A DNA stretch of 64,000 nucleotides from Chryseobacterium sp. MYb7 (GTDB taxonomy: Bacteria; Bacteroidota; Bacteroidia; Flavobacteriales; Weeksellaceae). This document shows positions 1 through 8,428 of the stretch, piece by piece (the first letter of the stretch is position 1; each line of letters opens with the position of its first letter). The stretch covers positions 1 through 64,000 of the forward strand of contig NZ_PCOU01000023.1 of assembly GCF_002979455.1 (NCBI RefSeq), written 5' to 3'. A program made the position numbers and the translations under genes. Below the pieces are notes generated by a model. The model did no database searches. It was not told where the DNA came from and saw nothing but the letters and a program-made list of their open reading frames with translations.

Positions 1-775
1 CTTTGCTGTCTTTAATAACTCCCCAATCATCCCATTTTATTGGGGTTTCTGTTTTAATAAAAGATTCAATCTCTTCATATTTCCTGTTTTCTTTGGAACG
101 GATAATAAATTTCAGAAGCTTTTCTTCAAAATCTTTCATCGTCCTTGTAGACTGGATCCCTCTGTCTATGATATAAATATTATCATGATGATCTTCTTTT
201 TTCACCTGGTTCAGAACAGCCTGGGCAAGAGCATTATCTTCTGTTGAGTATTTTTGCCCCGTAAAAACATCTACCGCTGATGGCAAAATTCCGTCAAATG
301 AAAAACTGAATTTCACTAATTTTTTTCCACTTTTCTGATCAATTCCTTCTTTAAGCTTGTTACATGTATCAGCTACAATGGTACTGTCAACTCTGATTAA
401 GTTGTATTTTTCGATTTCTGTCTTGGAATAAAGTTCCGAAAATCTTTCGTACATCTGTTCGTAGATTTCTAGGAAATAATTGGAATCAATTTTTGAAAGC
501 CTCTCAGAAATTGAACTCCTTCGAATCTTTTCCTCTTCCCCTAAACCAAATAAGGCTTTGAATCCACTGCTATTAAAAGTATCTTCGAGTGTTCTTTGAC
601 TTAATTTTTCATTATCAAATATGCAATACAAAAGCAGGTAGAATATTTTTCTTCCATGCAAAACTTTACTATAATAATCCACTTTTGTACTTGCGGAAAG
701 GTGACTTAAAAGTGCTTCGGGAATAAATTCTAAAACATCTTTAAGTGATATTTTATGATCTTTAAAAACTGACAT
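1..775 (-). CDS. IS4-type transposase, N-terminal part (cut by window edge)
   Basis: The frame opens at ATG 775 on the minus strand and runs off the left edge without a stop, giving about 258 residues of a protein that should exceed 400. It reads as a DDE transposase of the IS4 group: an N-terminal helical region, then a Val-Asp-Ser-Thr motif with the first catalytic Asp at residue 130, and Ile-Ile-Asp-Arg-Gly with the second Asp at residue 204. The YREK signature carrying the catalytic Glu would lie beyond the edge. It would catalyse cut-and-paste transposition of its element. The right end of the element probably lies between 780 and 860, where there is a dyad. No frameshift is visible in the part shown. 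The family call is from motif reading, not a search. Confidence 0.8.
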   Translation of the reverse strand, partial: MSVFKDHKISLKDVLEFIPEALLSHLSASTKVDYYSKVLHGRKIFYLLLYCIFDNEKLSQRTLEDTFNSSGFKALFGLGEEEKIRRSSISERLSKIDSNYFLEIYEQMYERFSELYSKTEIEKYNLIRVDSTIVADTCNKLKEGIDQKSGKKLVKFSFSFDGILPSAVDVFTGQKYSTEDNALAQAVLNQVKKEDHHDNIYIIDRGIQSTRTMKDFEEKLLKFIIRSKENRKYEEIESFIKTETPIKWDDWGVIKDSK

Positions 776-779
776 AAAC

Positions 780-848
780 AATTGATTATCAGCAATAAAG
801 ATACAAAAAATGAAACAACAAAACAAATTAAATAGTTGATAATCAATT
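780..848. repeat. 12-bp inverted repeat upstream of transposase
   Basis: Arms aattgattatca (780-791) and tgataatcaatt (837-848) are perfect reverse complements 45 bp apart. The pair lies just upstream of the transposase start and flanks its promoter. It could be a transposase binding site or part of the element's terminal inverted repeat; the other end is outside the window, so this cannot be settled here. Confidence 0.6.
796..827 (-). promoter_or_regulatory. Bacteroidota-type promoter of the transposase
   Basis: On the minus strand TTTG (827-824) is followed after 20 bp by TATCTTTA (803-796). This is one base from the TAnnTTTG -7 consensus with normal -33 spacing, and it ends about 20 bp before the transposase ATG. 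Confidence 0.55.
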
Positions 849-880
849 AATTAAAATAATAATATTGAATATCTAAAAAC

Positions 881-908
881 AAAAAGTCGGAAGAAAAAAT
901 CTTCCGAC
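881..908 (-). terminator. Terminator of the M16 peptidase operon
   Basis: An 8-bp perfect stem gtcggaag/cttccgac with a 7-nt loop lies just past the M16 stop. Read on the minus strand it is followed by a run of T. Confidence 0.75.
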
Positions 909-941
909 CATGACTAGTGATATCAGGGCTTTTTGTTTATT

Positions 942-3881
942 TTAATAACCGAATATTTCAGTTAAATTAAGTTTTTTTACTTCGCCTAATTTTTTCATAT
1001 CGGCCTCATTCACTTTGTCTTGAGATGCAACGAGACAGTATGTGTAGTTCTTGTTCTTCATTTCCTTATCATGGAAAGAATTGATGTCTGTGAAAGACAG
1101 TTTTGGTGCCTGTTCATAGACATTCTTTCTCATGTCAAAATTGTTTCCAAGTCTTTGAGATTTCAGATAAGAGAAGATGATTCCGTCCTGAGTAATTCTT
1201 TCAGAAGCAATTGATTTTTTCAATCCGCTTTTTGCTGTTTCGAACAACTGCTCAGATTTTGGAAGTGTAGTTAGAAGCTCGTTCATAGCCGTTGTAGACT
1301 CATTGAATTTGTCTGCCTGCGTTCCAACATATGCCATAACCATATCCTTATCTGTTTTCTTGCTTGGAAGTGCAAAATAAGAGTAGGTAGAATAAGCTAG
1401 TGCTTTTGATTCTCTGATGGTCTGGAATACAATAGATCCCATTCCTCCTCCGAAATAATTGTTGAACAAACTTACCGTTGGAGTTGTAGAAGGATTGTAT
1501 TGGTCTGAATTTCTTACCCAGAAAACTTCTGCCTGTACCATGTCGTAGTGAGCAAATAGTACTTTGTTCTTATCCGTTGGGATCTGAGCAAATGTTTTAG
1601 ACTTAGGAAGATCCTTTAGGGTTGCAGGAAGCTTGTGAACAGGTTTTAAAGATGCTACTACTTCGTTTCCTGATTTTGGTCCGTAATACAGTACTTTATG
1701 CTTGAAATTAAACAAATCGTGAAGAACGTTAATTAGATCTTCAGCTTTTAATGCATCAAGTTCAGCATCGCTCAGTACGTTGTTAAAAGGATTCTGTGCA
1801 CCATATTGAGCATAGCTTCTTAGTCCTGCCATAATGGTTCCTTTGTTTTGCTTGGCATTTGCTCTGGCTTTTTTAAGTCTTGTTTTGTAGGCATCAAGAG
1901 CGGTCTGGTCTGCCTGACAGTTTTTAATAAGATCTTCAAATAAAGCAATCGTTTTATCGAAGTTTTCATTCAATCCTTCCAGAGATACATACGTTTCTTC
2001 ATTTCCGGCTCCTACATTGAAGCTTGAAGCCAGTTTGTAGAACTCTTTACTGATAACCTCAGACGACTTGTCTTTAGTTCCTAGATATTGAAGATATTCT
2101 GCTGCCAATGGAAGAATTTTGTTATTCCATTTTCCTGAATCAAAGTGGTAATACATTCTGAATAATGCATTGTCTGTATTTTTCACAGAAAGTACGTCTA
2201 CATCAGCTAGTTTGTTTTTAGCAATGTCTTTGTCATAATTCAACCATACAGGAGCGATAGGGTTTTCAGGCATTTCATCAATCTTCTTAAGGAAAGGAGA
2301 CTGGTCTTCTCTGTTTACGGAAACCGGAGTGATGGTTGGTTTGTCAACTTTTACAATGCTCTTATCTTCACCTTTTCTTTTGTAAACTGCAACGTAATTG
2401 TTATTCTGAAGATATTTGGACACGAAATCCATAATATCTTTTTTCGTTAGTTTTGAAATTTCGTCAACATATTCCAACGATGCTTTGTGGTCAATGTCTG
2501 AAGTAAATTCATCCATCAGAATACTTGCTCTTGATGAATATTTTTCATCTTTCTGAATAATACCTTTCTTTTCGTTGTTGACGATAGACTGGATCAGATC
2601 ATCAGAAAATTCTCCTTTTCTTAACTTATCTACTTCCTGAAGAAGAAGATTCTTTACTTCATCCAGAGATTGTCCCTCAGTAGGTTTTCCCTGTAAAAGT
2701 AAAACGGAATAATCCTTTAAAGCATAAGATCCCGCATAAGCTCCAAGTAATTTTTGTTTTTTTACCAAATCAAGATCAATTAATCCAGCTTGGCCGTTGG
2801 TCAGCATATTTCCGACAAGATTCAGCATTCTTGCATCTTTGGTAGAAGCTCCCGGAAATCTGAACCCAAGCATTACGTTTTCAGGATTGGGTCCTACAAC
2901 TTCTTTTACAATAGGAGCGGTAATCGCTTTTTCCTGTCCTACTTTATATTCAGGAATTGCTTTAGGCTTCATGTATGAAAAAGCCTTGTCAATCTTTGCA
3001 ATTACTTCATCCGGATTAAAATCCCCTGACATAATGATTCCCATGTTGTTAGGAACATAATAGTTGTTGAAATACTCTCTGATAGCATGCAGAGATGGAT
3101 TTTTTAAATGCTCAATCGTCCCGAGAATTGTTTGTTTTCCATAATTATTGTTAGGGAAAAGATTGGCAAACATAGTCTCCTGAACTTTACTGTCATCATC
3201 ATCAAGAGATATGTTTTTTTCTTCATATACCGCTTCAAGTTCCGTGTGAAATAACCTAAGAACAGGTTCTCTAAATCTTTCAGCTTGTACAGCAAGGAAT
3301 TTGTCAAGAACATTGGATGGTACATCTTCTGTGTATACCGTTTGTTCAAATGAAGTAAAAGCATTAGATCCATCTGTTCCCATACCAGCCATCATTTTGT
3401 CGTATTCATTCGCGATTGCAAACTTTGCAGCTTCTCCAGAAACTTTATCAATCTCTTTGTAGATTTCTTTTCTCTTGGCTTCATCCTTGGTCTGATTGTA
3501 CTTTTCGTAAAGAGCATCAATCTGGTCTAAAAGAGGTTTTTCTTTAGCCCAGTCTTTAGATCCAAACTGATTAGTTCCTTTGAAAAGCATATGCTCAAGA
3601 TAATGGGCAAGACCGGTGTGGTCTGCAGGGTCGGTTTTACTTCCTGCTTTTGTTGCAATATACGTTTGAATTCTCGGATCCTTATTTGTTGGACTCAAAA
3701 TAACCGTTAATCCGTTTTTCAAAGTGTAGTACCTTGCGGAAGTAGGGTCATTGGTTACGTACTTGTACTTGTAGCCATTAGAATTAGCTTCTTTCCATTG
3801 GAAATCCTGGCCAAAAGCATGTCCTGCAAAACTTGCTGCGGCAATACTTGTAGCGATGGTTAGTTTTTTTAACAGATTCAT
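942..3881 (-). CDS. M16 family zinc metallopeptidase, periplasmic
   Basis: A 979-residue two-copy M16 (pitrilysin/insulinase) peptidase with a Sec signal peptide (about residues 1-24). The inverted zinc motif HYLEH is at residues 93-97. The distal zinc Glu should lie in the stretch ELEAVYEE near 214-221, later than usual because a charged helical insertion occupies about 110-150. The C-terminal half is a second, catalytically inert M16-like lobe, giving the clamshell that degrades peptides in the periplasm. No T9SS tail is present. The gene follows the aminotransferase by 25 bp and probably shares its transcript. Family assignment is secure; the substrate is unknown. Confidence 0.93.
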   Translation of the reverse strand: MNLLKKLTIATSIAAASFAGHAFGQDFQWKEANSNGYKYKYVTNDPTSARYYTLKNGLTVILSPTNKDPRIQTYIATKAGSKTDPADHTGLAHYLEHMLFKGTNQFGSKDWAKEKPLLDQIDALYEKYNQTKDEAKRKEIYKEIDKVSGEAAKFAIANEYDKMMAGMGTDGSNAFTSFEQTVYTEDVPSNVLDKFLAVQAERFREPVLRLFHTELEAVYEEKNISLDDDDSKVQETMFANLFPNNNYGKQTILGTIEHLKNPSLHAIREYFNNYYVPNNMGIIMSGDFNPDEVIAKIDKAFSYMKPKAIPEYKVGQEKAITAPIVKEVVGPNPENVMLGFRFPGASTKDARMLNLVGNMLTNGQAGLIDLDLVKKQKLLGAYAGSYALKDYSVLLLQGKPTEGQSLDEVKNLLLQEVDKLRKGEFSDDLIQSIVNNEKKGIIQKDEKYSSRASILMDEFTSDIDHKASLEYVDEISKLTKKDIMDFVSKYLQNNNYVAVYKRKGEDKSIVKVDKPTITPVSVNREDQSPFLKKIDEMPENPIAPVWLNYDKDIAKNKLADVDVLSVKNTDNALFRMYYHFDSGKWNNKILPLAAEYLQYLGTKDKSSEVISKEFYKLASSFNVGAGNEETYVSLEGLNENFDKTIALFEDLIKNCQADQTALDAYKTRLKKARANAKQNKGTIMAGLRSYAQYGAQNPFNNVLSDAELDALKAEDLINVLHDLFNFKHKVLYYGPKSGNEVVASLKPVHKLPATLKDLPKSKTFAQIPTDKNKVLFAHYDMVQAEVFWVRNSDQYNPSTTPTVSLFNNYFGGGMGSIVFQTIRESKALAYSTYSYFALPSKKTDKDMVMAYVGTQADKFNESTTAMNELLTTLPKSEQLFETAKSGLKKSIASERITQDGIIFSYLKSQRLGNNFDMRKNVYEQAPKLSFTDINSFHDKEMKNKNYTYCLVASQDKVNEADMKKLGEVKKLNLTEIFGY

Positions 3882-3906
3882 TGCTGTTGTGTTTTATTGT
3901 TGATGG

Positions 3907-5112
3907 TTAGTTGATTAATTGATTGAATGGAGCTAGTAAATCTTTGATTCGTTTCATCGCCTCTCTTAAATCTTCCTCAGAAGCGGCATAAGAAAATCTG
4001 ATACATTCCGGGCTTCCGAAAGAAAATCCACCTACACATCCTACATGAGCATTTTCAAGAAGAAACATGGCAAAGTCATCAGAGTTATTAATTTCTGTTC
4101 CATTAAGGGTTTTACCGATATAGTGCGATATATCCGGGAAGAAATAGAATGCTGCCTTTGGAAGCAGTACTTTGAATCCTGGGATTTCTTTGATCAACTC
4201 AAATACAAGATCTCTTCTTTTTTTGAAAGCATCAATCATGTATCTGTATTCGGAAGGATCTGTTTTCAACGCTACAATAGATGCTCTTTGTGCTACCGTA
4301 TTAGCCCCGCTGGTCATCTGTCCTTGTACTTTTTCACAAGCTTTTGCGAGCCATTCCGGACATGCAGAATACCCGATTCTCCATCCTGTCATAGCAAATG
4401 CTTTTGACATTCCATTGATGACAGCTGTCTGCTCGTATACTTCAGGAAACTGAGCGATAGAAGTAGTATTCGTTTCGTAATTGATATATTCATAAATTTC
4501 ATCGGAAATGATTGTCACCTGTGGGTATTTGGCAATCACTTTTGCGATAGATTTTAGTTCGTCATAAGTATAATATCCTCCTGAAGGGTTACATGGTGAA
4601 CTGAAAAGGATAGCTTTGGTCTTTTCAGTAATGGCTTCTTCAATTTGTTCTGCAGTTACTTTAAAATCAGTAAGGTAAGAGGTAGGAAGCATTACGGAAG
4701 TTCCGCCCATCATTTTTACCATTTCATCATAGCTTACCCAATAAGGCGCAGGAAGAAGTACTTCATCACCGTCATTAATGATAGCTGCCAAAACATTGAT
4801 GATCGCTTGTTTAGCTCCATTTGAAACACAAATCTGAGTAGGTTTGTATTCCAGTTTATTATCTCTTTTTAATTTATATGCAATAGCTTCACGCAGTTCC
4901 AGAAATCCGGGAACAGGGGAGTAGTGACTGTAATTTTCATTGATGGCATCGAAAGCGGCCTGTTTAATATTGTCCGGAACATCAAAATCCGGTTCGCCAA
5001 GAGTTAAGCTGATCACATCTATTCCATTGGCTTTCATTTCTCTGGCTTTGTTTGACATTACGAATGTCTGGGAGTATCCTAATCTTTTTACTCTATCTGA
5101 AAGTCTATCCAT
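3907..5112 (-). CDS. Pyridoxal-phosphate aminotransferase, class I (aspartate aminotransferase-like)
   Basis: A 401-residue fold-type I aminotransferase. The Schiff-base lysine is K237 in NGMSKAFAMTGWRIGY. The cofactor-binding motifs are SSPCNPSGG (about 171-179) and ISDEIYEY with D204 and Y207, and SNGAKQAI near 98-105 binds the phosphate. The frame stays open back to 5283, but residues upstream of MDRLSDRV are unlike the family, so ATG 5112 is chosen. It would move amino groups between an amino acid (probably aspartate) and 2-oxoglutarate in the cytoplasm. It is the first gene of a likely two-gene unit with the M16 peptidase. Exact amino-acid specificity cannot be read from the sequence. 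Confidence 0.93.
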   Translation of the reverse strand: MDRLSDRVKRLGYSQTFVMSNKAREMKANGIDVISLTLGEPDFDVPDNIKQAAFDAINENYSHYSPVPGFLELREAIAYKLKRDNKLEYKPTQICVSNGAKQAIINVLAAIINDGDEVLLPAPYWVSYDEMVKMMGGTSVMLPTSYLTDFKVTAEQIEEAITEKTKAILFSSPCNPSGGYYTYDELKSIAKVIAKYPQVTIISDEIYEYINYETNTTSIAQFPEVYEQTAVINGMSKAFAMTGWRIGYSACPEWLAKACEKVQGQMTSGANTVAQRASIVALKTDPSEYRYMIDAFKKRRDLVFELIKEIPGFKVLLPKAAFYFFPDISHYIGKTLNGTEINNSDDFAMFLLENAHVGCVGGFSFGSPECIRFSYAASEEDLREAMKRIKDLLAPFNQLIN

Positions 5113-5305
5113 TGTATTTTTTTGAATTTTAACAAATATATAATAAAAACGCCTTGTGAGGATAATAAAAATGGGTTTGCTTTGAAGATTTTTATCAGGT
5201 TTTGGACAAAAATTGATATTAAAAAGCGATACAGTTTCATTAAATAAATGAGAGCAATTGAGCAAATAGCGATCGGAGCACATAATCAGAAAGAATAAAA
5301 GATGA

Positions 5306-5334
5306 TTGATGAAACGAAGGGTTTTGTATCTTTA
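5306..5334 (+). promoter_or_regulatory. Promoter of the M28 peptidase
   Basis: TTG (5306-5308), 18 bp, then TATCTTTA (5327-5334), ending 20 bp before ATG 5355. Close to the Bacteroidota consensus with one mismatch in the -7 box. Confidence 0.5.
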
Positions 5335-5354
5335 AACAATCTAAGACTTATCCT

Positions 5355-6692
5355 ATGAAATATTCCGTTTTTTTGTTATTGATATCCTGTACTGCCTTTT
5401 CTCAGAGATATTCAAAAGATGAGGAAGTGAAAAAGTATGTTTCGCAAGTGAACGAAGATTCGCTAAAGTTTTATATTGGTAAAATGGTAAGCTTTGGAAC
5501 AAGACACACTTTAAGTACAACAGATGATCCCAAGCAGGGAATAGGTGCAGCAAGAAACTGGGTGATTAAAAAATTCAACGATTACGCAAAAAATTCCGGA
5601 GGTAGAATGGAAGTCTATCTTCAACAGGAAGATATTCAGCCCGATGGAAAACGAATTGATAAAGTCGTAAATCTTGGAAACGCAGTCGCTTTTCTGAAAG
5701 GAACTGACCCAAACGATAAAAGGATCTTCCTGATCGGAGGACATCTTGACTCAAGAGTAACCGATGTGATGAACAGGACTTCTATAGCACCCGGAGCCAA
5801 TGATGATGGCAGTGGAGTAAGTGCAGTTATAGAATCTGCGAGAATATTGAGTAGATCTTCATTTCCGGCATCCATCATTTTTGTGGCTTTTTCCGGCGAA
5901 GAACAATCGTTATTGGGGTCTAAACAGTTGGCAGAAAAGATTAAAAGAGAAAATCTACAACTGGAAGCCGTTCTTAATAATGATATGATTGGTAATCCCA
6001 AAGCAGGAGAAACCGGAGAAATTAATACCCGCATACTTCGTGTATTCAGTGAAGGTATGCCTTACAAAGACCTCGATAAAAAAGCAATGACGATCAGGAA
6101 TCTAGGGCTTGAAAATGACAGTGAATCCAGACAACTGGCCCGTTATATCAAAGAAATTACAGAACAATATGTAAAAGGATTAGAGATAAAACTTATCTAC
6201 AGGAATGACAGATTCTTGCGTGGAGGAGATCATACCAGCTTTGTGAATAACGGATTTCCTTCCGTGAGACTCACTGAGTATTATGAAAACTATGATCATC
6301 AACATCAGGATATCAGAATAGAAAATAATAAGCAATATGGTGATCTTCCCGAATTTATAGATTTTAAATATCTAAAAAAGAATGTTGCTGCCAATATTGC
6401 TGTTCTGGCCAATCTTGCAAAATCCACTTCAAAGCCGGAAAAAGTAGAAATGGAGGTAAAAGAATTGACCAATTCAACGACTTTGCATTGGGAAAAACCA
6501 AAATCAGGAACACCAACAGGATATTATGTGCTGGCAAGGGAAACAGACAATCCGGTATGGCAGAAAAAAATATTTACAACAGCGCTTTCCATGAAGGTTC
6601 CGCTTTCGAAGGATAATTATATTTTTGCTATACAGACAATCAGCCAATCCGGAAACCTGAGTGTGCCTGTAATTCCGGGAATTGCGAAGTAA
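5355..6692 (+). CDS. M28 family zinc aminopeptidase, secreted
   Basis: A 445-residue protein with a short signal peptide ending near the Ser-Gln at residues 16-17. The two-zinc M28 centre is complete: HLD at 130-132, NDDGSG at 149-154, the catalytic GEE at 181-183, NND with D210, and late histidines in GGDHTSF (H293) and the YDHQHQD stretch (about 314-319). After about residue 365 a fibronectin type III-like domain follows, commonly seen behind M28 domains in flavobacteria. It should remove N-terminal amino acids from peptides outside the cytoplasm. There is no T9SS tail, so it is probably periplasmic. The next gene, rsmG, has its own promoter. Confidence 0.9.
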   Translation: MKYSVFLLLISCTAFSQRYSKDEEVKKYVSQVNEDSLKFYIGKMVSFGTRHTLSTTDDPKQGIGAARNWVIKKFNDYAKNSGGRMEVYLQQEDIQPDGKRIDKVVNLGNAVAFLKGTDPNDKRIFLIGGHLDSRVTDVMNRTSIAPGANDDGSGVSAVIESARILSRSSFPASIIFVAFSGEEQSLLGSKQLAEKIKRENLQLEAVLNNDMIGNPKAGETGEINTRILRVFSEGMPYKDLDKKAMTIRNLGLENDSESRQLARYIKEITEQYVKGLEIKLIYRNDRFLRGGDHTSFVNNGFPSVRLTEYYENYDHQHQDIRIENNKQYGDLPEFIDFKYLKKNVAANIAVLANLAKSTSKPEKVEMEVKELTNSTTLHWEKPKSGTPTGYYVLARETDNPVWQKKIFTTALSMKVPLSKDNYIFAIQTISQSGNLSVPVIPGIAK

Positions 6693-6740
6693 CGGATTGT
6701 ACTGAAAAGCTGATTTTACAGCCGGATCAGGAAAAGTAGA

Positions 6741-6772
6741 TTTGAATACAAGAGAAATAAAACTTATTTTTG
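6741..6772 (+). promoter_or_regulatory. Promoter of rsmG
   Basis: TTTG (6741-6744), 20 bp, then TATTTTTG (6765-6772). Both boxes match the Bacteroidota consensus exactly. The expected transcript start leaves a leader of only about 12 nt before ATG 6791, which also argues against the TTG start at 6770. Confidence 0.7.
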
Positions 6773-6790
6773 CGGTTTATAATAATTCAC

Positions 6791-7426
6791 ATGTCTGCAT
6801 CGTTACTATTAAAATATTTCCCGGATCTTACTGAAAAACAGAAAGAGCAGTTCTCTAAACTGGAAAATCTGTACAATGAATGGAATGAAAAGATCAACGT
6901 AATTTCCAGAAAAGATATGGAATCGCTGTATGAAAAGCACATTCTGCACTCTTTGGGAATTGCAAAAGTGATGGAATTTGCACCGGGAACCAAAGTTTTG
7001 GATATCGGAACAGGAGGCGGTTTTCCTGGAATTCCTTTGGCGATCCTTTTTCCTGAAACAGAGTTTACCCTGATTGATTCTATCGGAAAGAAAATCAGTG
7101 TGGTACAGGCTGTAGCTGATGGAGTGGGCTTAACCAATGTAACAGCTATCCACGGAAGGGCAGAAAAGCTGAAAGAAAAATTCCACTTTGTAGTCAGCAG
7201 AGCAGTAACCCAAATGCCGGAATTTTTAAGATGGCTGAAAGGGAAATTTGAAAAAGAACAGTTTAACGCTAAGCATAACGGGATTTTATATTTAAAAGGT
7301 GGTGATCTTGCAGAAGAACTAGCTGGACTTAAATGTGAAATTTTCAATCTTAGACACTATTTTGATGAAGAATTTTTTGATACTAAAAAAGTAGTTTATG
7401 TATCAAAAGGTAATTTTAATTCCTAA
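6791..7426 (+). CDS. rsmG: 16S rRNA (guanine-N7)-methyltransferase RsmG
   Basis: A 211-residue RsmG/GidB homologue. The SAM-binding motif is VLDIGTGGGFPGIPLAI (about 68-84), preceded by the family's N-terminal segment containing NEWNEKINVISRKD and the H-I-L-HSL motif. It methylates N7 of G527 (E. coli numbering) in 16S rRNA in the cytoplasm. The frame can be extended to a TTG at 6770, but that codon overlaps the -7 promoter box, so ATG 6791 is preferred. The length is typical for the family. Confidence 0.96.
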   Translation: MSASLLLKYFPDLTEKQKEQFSKLENLYNEWNEKINVISRKDMESLYEKHILHSLGIAKVMEFAPGTKVLDIGTGGGFPGIPLAILFPETEFTLIDSIGKKISVVQAVADGVGLTNVTAIHGRAEKLKEKFHFVVSRAVTQMPEFLRWLKGKFEKEQFNAKHNGILYLKGGDLAEELAGLKCEIFNLRHYFDEEFFDTKKVVYVSKGNFNS

Positions 7427-7487
7427 TTTTATATAAATAAGGAATAATTTTTGCTAATATTTGTTAATAATCAGAAAAGTAAAGGTT

Positions 7488-7892
7488 ATGAAAAAGCTTT
7501 TAAATATTGGATTTTCAGTATTCGTGCTAAGCGTGCTTCTGGTTTCGTGTAATGATGACGATTACCATACGATCGAGTCTATTGATAAAATCAAAATAGA
7601 TAGTGTGAAAATCGTCAATGATACCATGGATGTTTTTGCGATACAGAGCATAAAGACTTATTCCACCTATCCGTCTCACTGCGAAGGCTTTTACGGATAT
7701 GATTATATTTACAACAATAACCTGGAAAGAACCGTAACTTCCTACAAATATATTACAAACGGACCTTGTACACAGGGGAATTATGTAGGAGCAAATCAAA
7801 TCAACTTTAGTCCGCAGAAAAAAGGAACCTATACTTTTAAATTCTGGAATGGAGGGAATAATTGGATTACCAAAACAATTGTAGTGGAATAA
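7488..7892 (+). CDS. Small lipoprotein of unknown function, probably surface-exposed
   Basis: A 134-residue protein starting at ATG 7488, with a hydrophobic signal ending in a lipobox and Cys at residue 21. The Cys is followed by Asn-Asp-Asp-Asp, an acidic run like the lipoprotein export signal that sends Bacteroidota lipoproteins to the cell surface. Three further cysteines and an otherwise beta-rich, Tyr/Asn-rich sequence are visible; I do not recognise the family. The end has a beta-sandwich-like pattern (GTYTFKFWNGG). Its stop overlaps the next start (TAATG), so the two are probably translationally coupled. Confidence 0.75.
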   Translation: MKKLLNIGFSVFVLSVLLVSCNDDDYHTIESIDKIKIDSVKIVNDTMDVFAIQSIKTYSTYPSHCEGFYGYDYIYNNNLERTVTSYKYITNGPCTQGNYVGANQINFSPQKKGTYTFKFWNGGNNWITKTIVVE

Positions 7893-8428
7893 TGAGATTG
7901 ACTTTTGTATTGTGTGTATTGGCAGCTCAGGCTGTGGCCGGACAGAAAATTTTCTGGGAAGAAGGAAAAAAACTGACGTGGGATAACTTTAAAAGCCCTG
8001 TTAATAAGAAAAAGAATCCTGATGTAGCAGCATACACCCATTGTGGCTGGGAATTTTACTCTAAGAAATCTTCAGATCCAAAGGCTCCTGTTACGATTAC
8101 GATTAAGACCCTGTTTCACGAAGAAAAATCCTGGAAAGATGTCAAAAGAATGGATGATTATATCCTGCTGCATGAGCAGAAGCATTTTGATATTGCAGAA
8201 TTATTTGTAAGAAAATTCAGAAAGGTAGTCGCTGAAAAAATCAGAACATCAGGAGATTATAATAAATATTTCCAAACTATTTATGATGGAATATCCGTAG
8301 ATTATAAAAACTTCCAGATGGCTTATGACAGAGATACCCGCCATGGAATAGATAAAGAAAAACAGGCTGAATATAATAATACCATTTCTGAACAACTAGA
8401 CAACTTAAAAAGCTACCAAGCCAATTGA
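7892..8428 (+). CDS. DUF922-like secreted protein with HEXXH motif
   Basis: A 178-residue protein with an N-terminal signal peptide (MRLTFVLCVLAAQAVAG). It has the sequence HEQKH at residues 94-98, a zinc metallopeptidase-like HEXXH, followed by FDIAELF, the pattern seen in the DUF922 group of putative Zn-dependent proteases. ATG 7892 is used because it overlaps the upstream stop as TAATG; the longer frame from 7862 lies inside the lipoprotein gene. The C-terminal third is charged and helical. A proteolytic activity is an inference from the motif. Its stop overlaps the start of the nuclease gene. Confidence 0.75.
   Translation: MRLTFVLCVLAAQAVAGQKIFWEEGKKLTWDNFKSPVNKKKNPDVAAYTHCGWEFYSKKSSDPKAPVTITIKTLFHEEKSWKDVKRMDDYILLHEQKHFDIAELFVRKFRKVVAEKIRTSGDYNKYFQTIYDGISVDYKNFQMAYDRDTRHGIDKEKQAEYNNTISEQLDNLKSYQAN

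Noticed and set aside
3907-5283. 458-residue version of the aminotransferase
   Set aside because: The first 57 residues are unlike the family and the ATG at 5112 gives a standard-length enzyme.
6787-7347. 186-residue minus-strand frame
   Set aside because: Mirror of rsmG; composition rich in Ser and Pro as expected from antisense reading.
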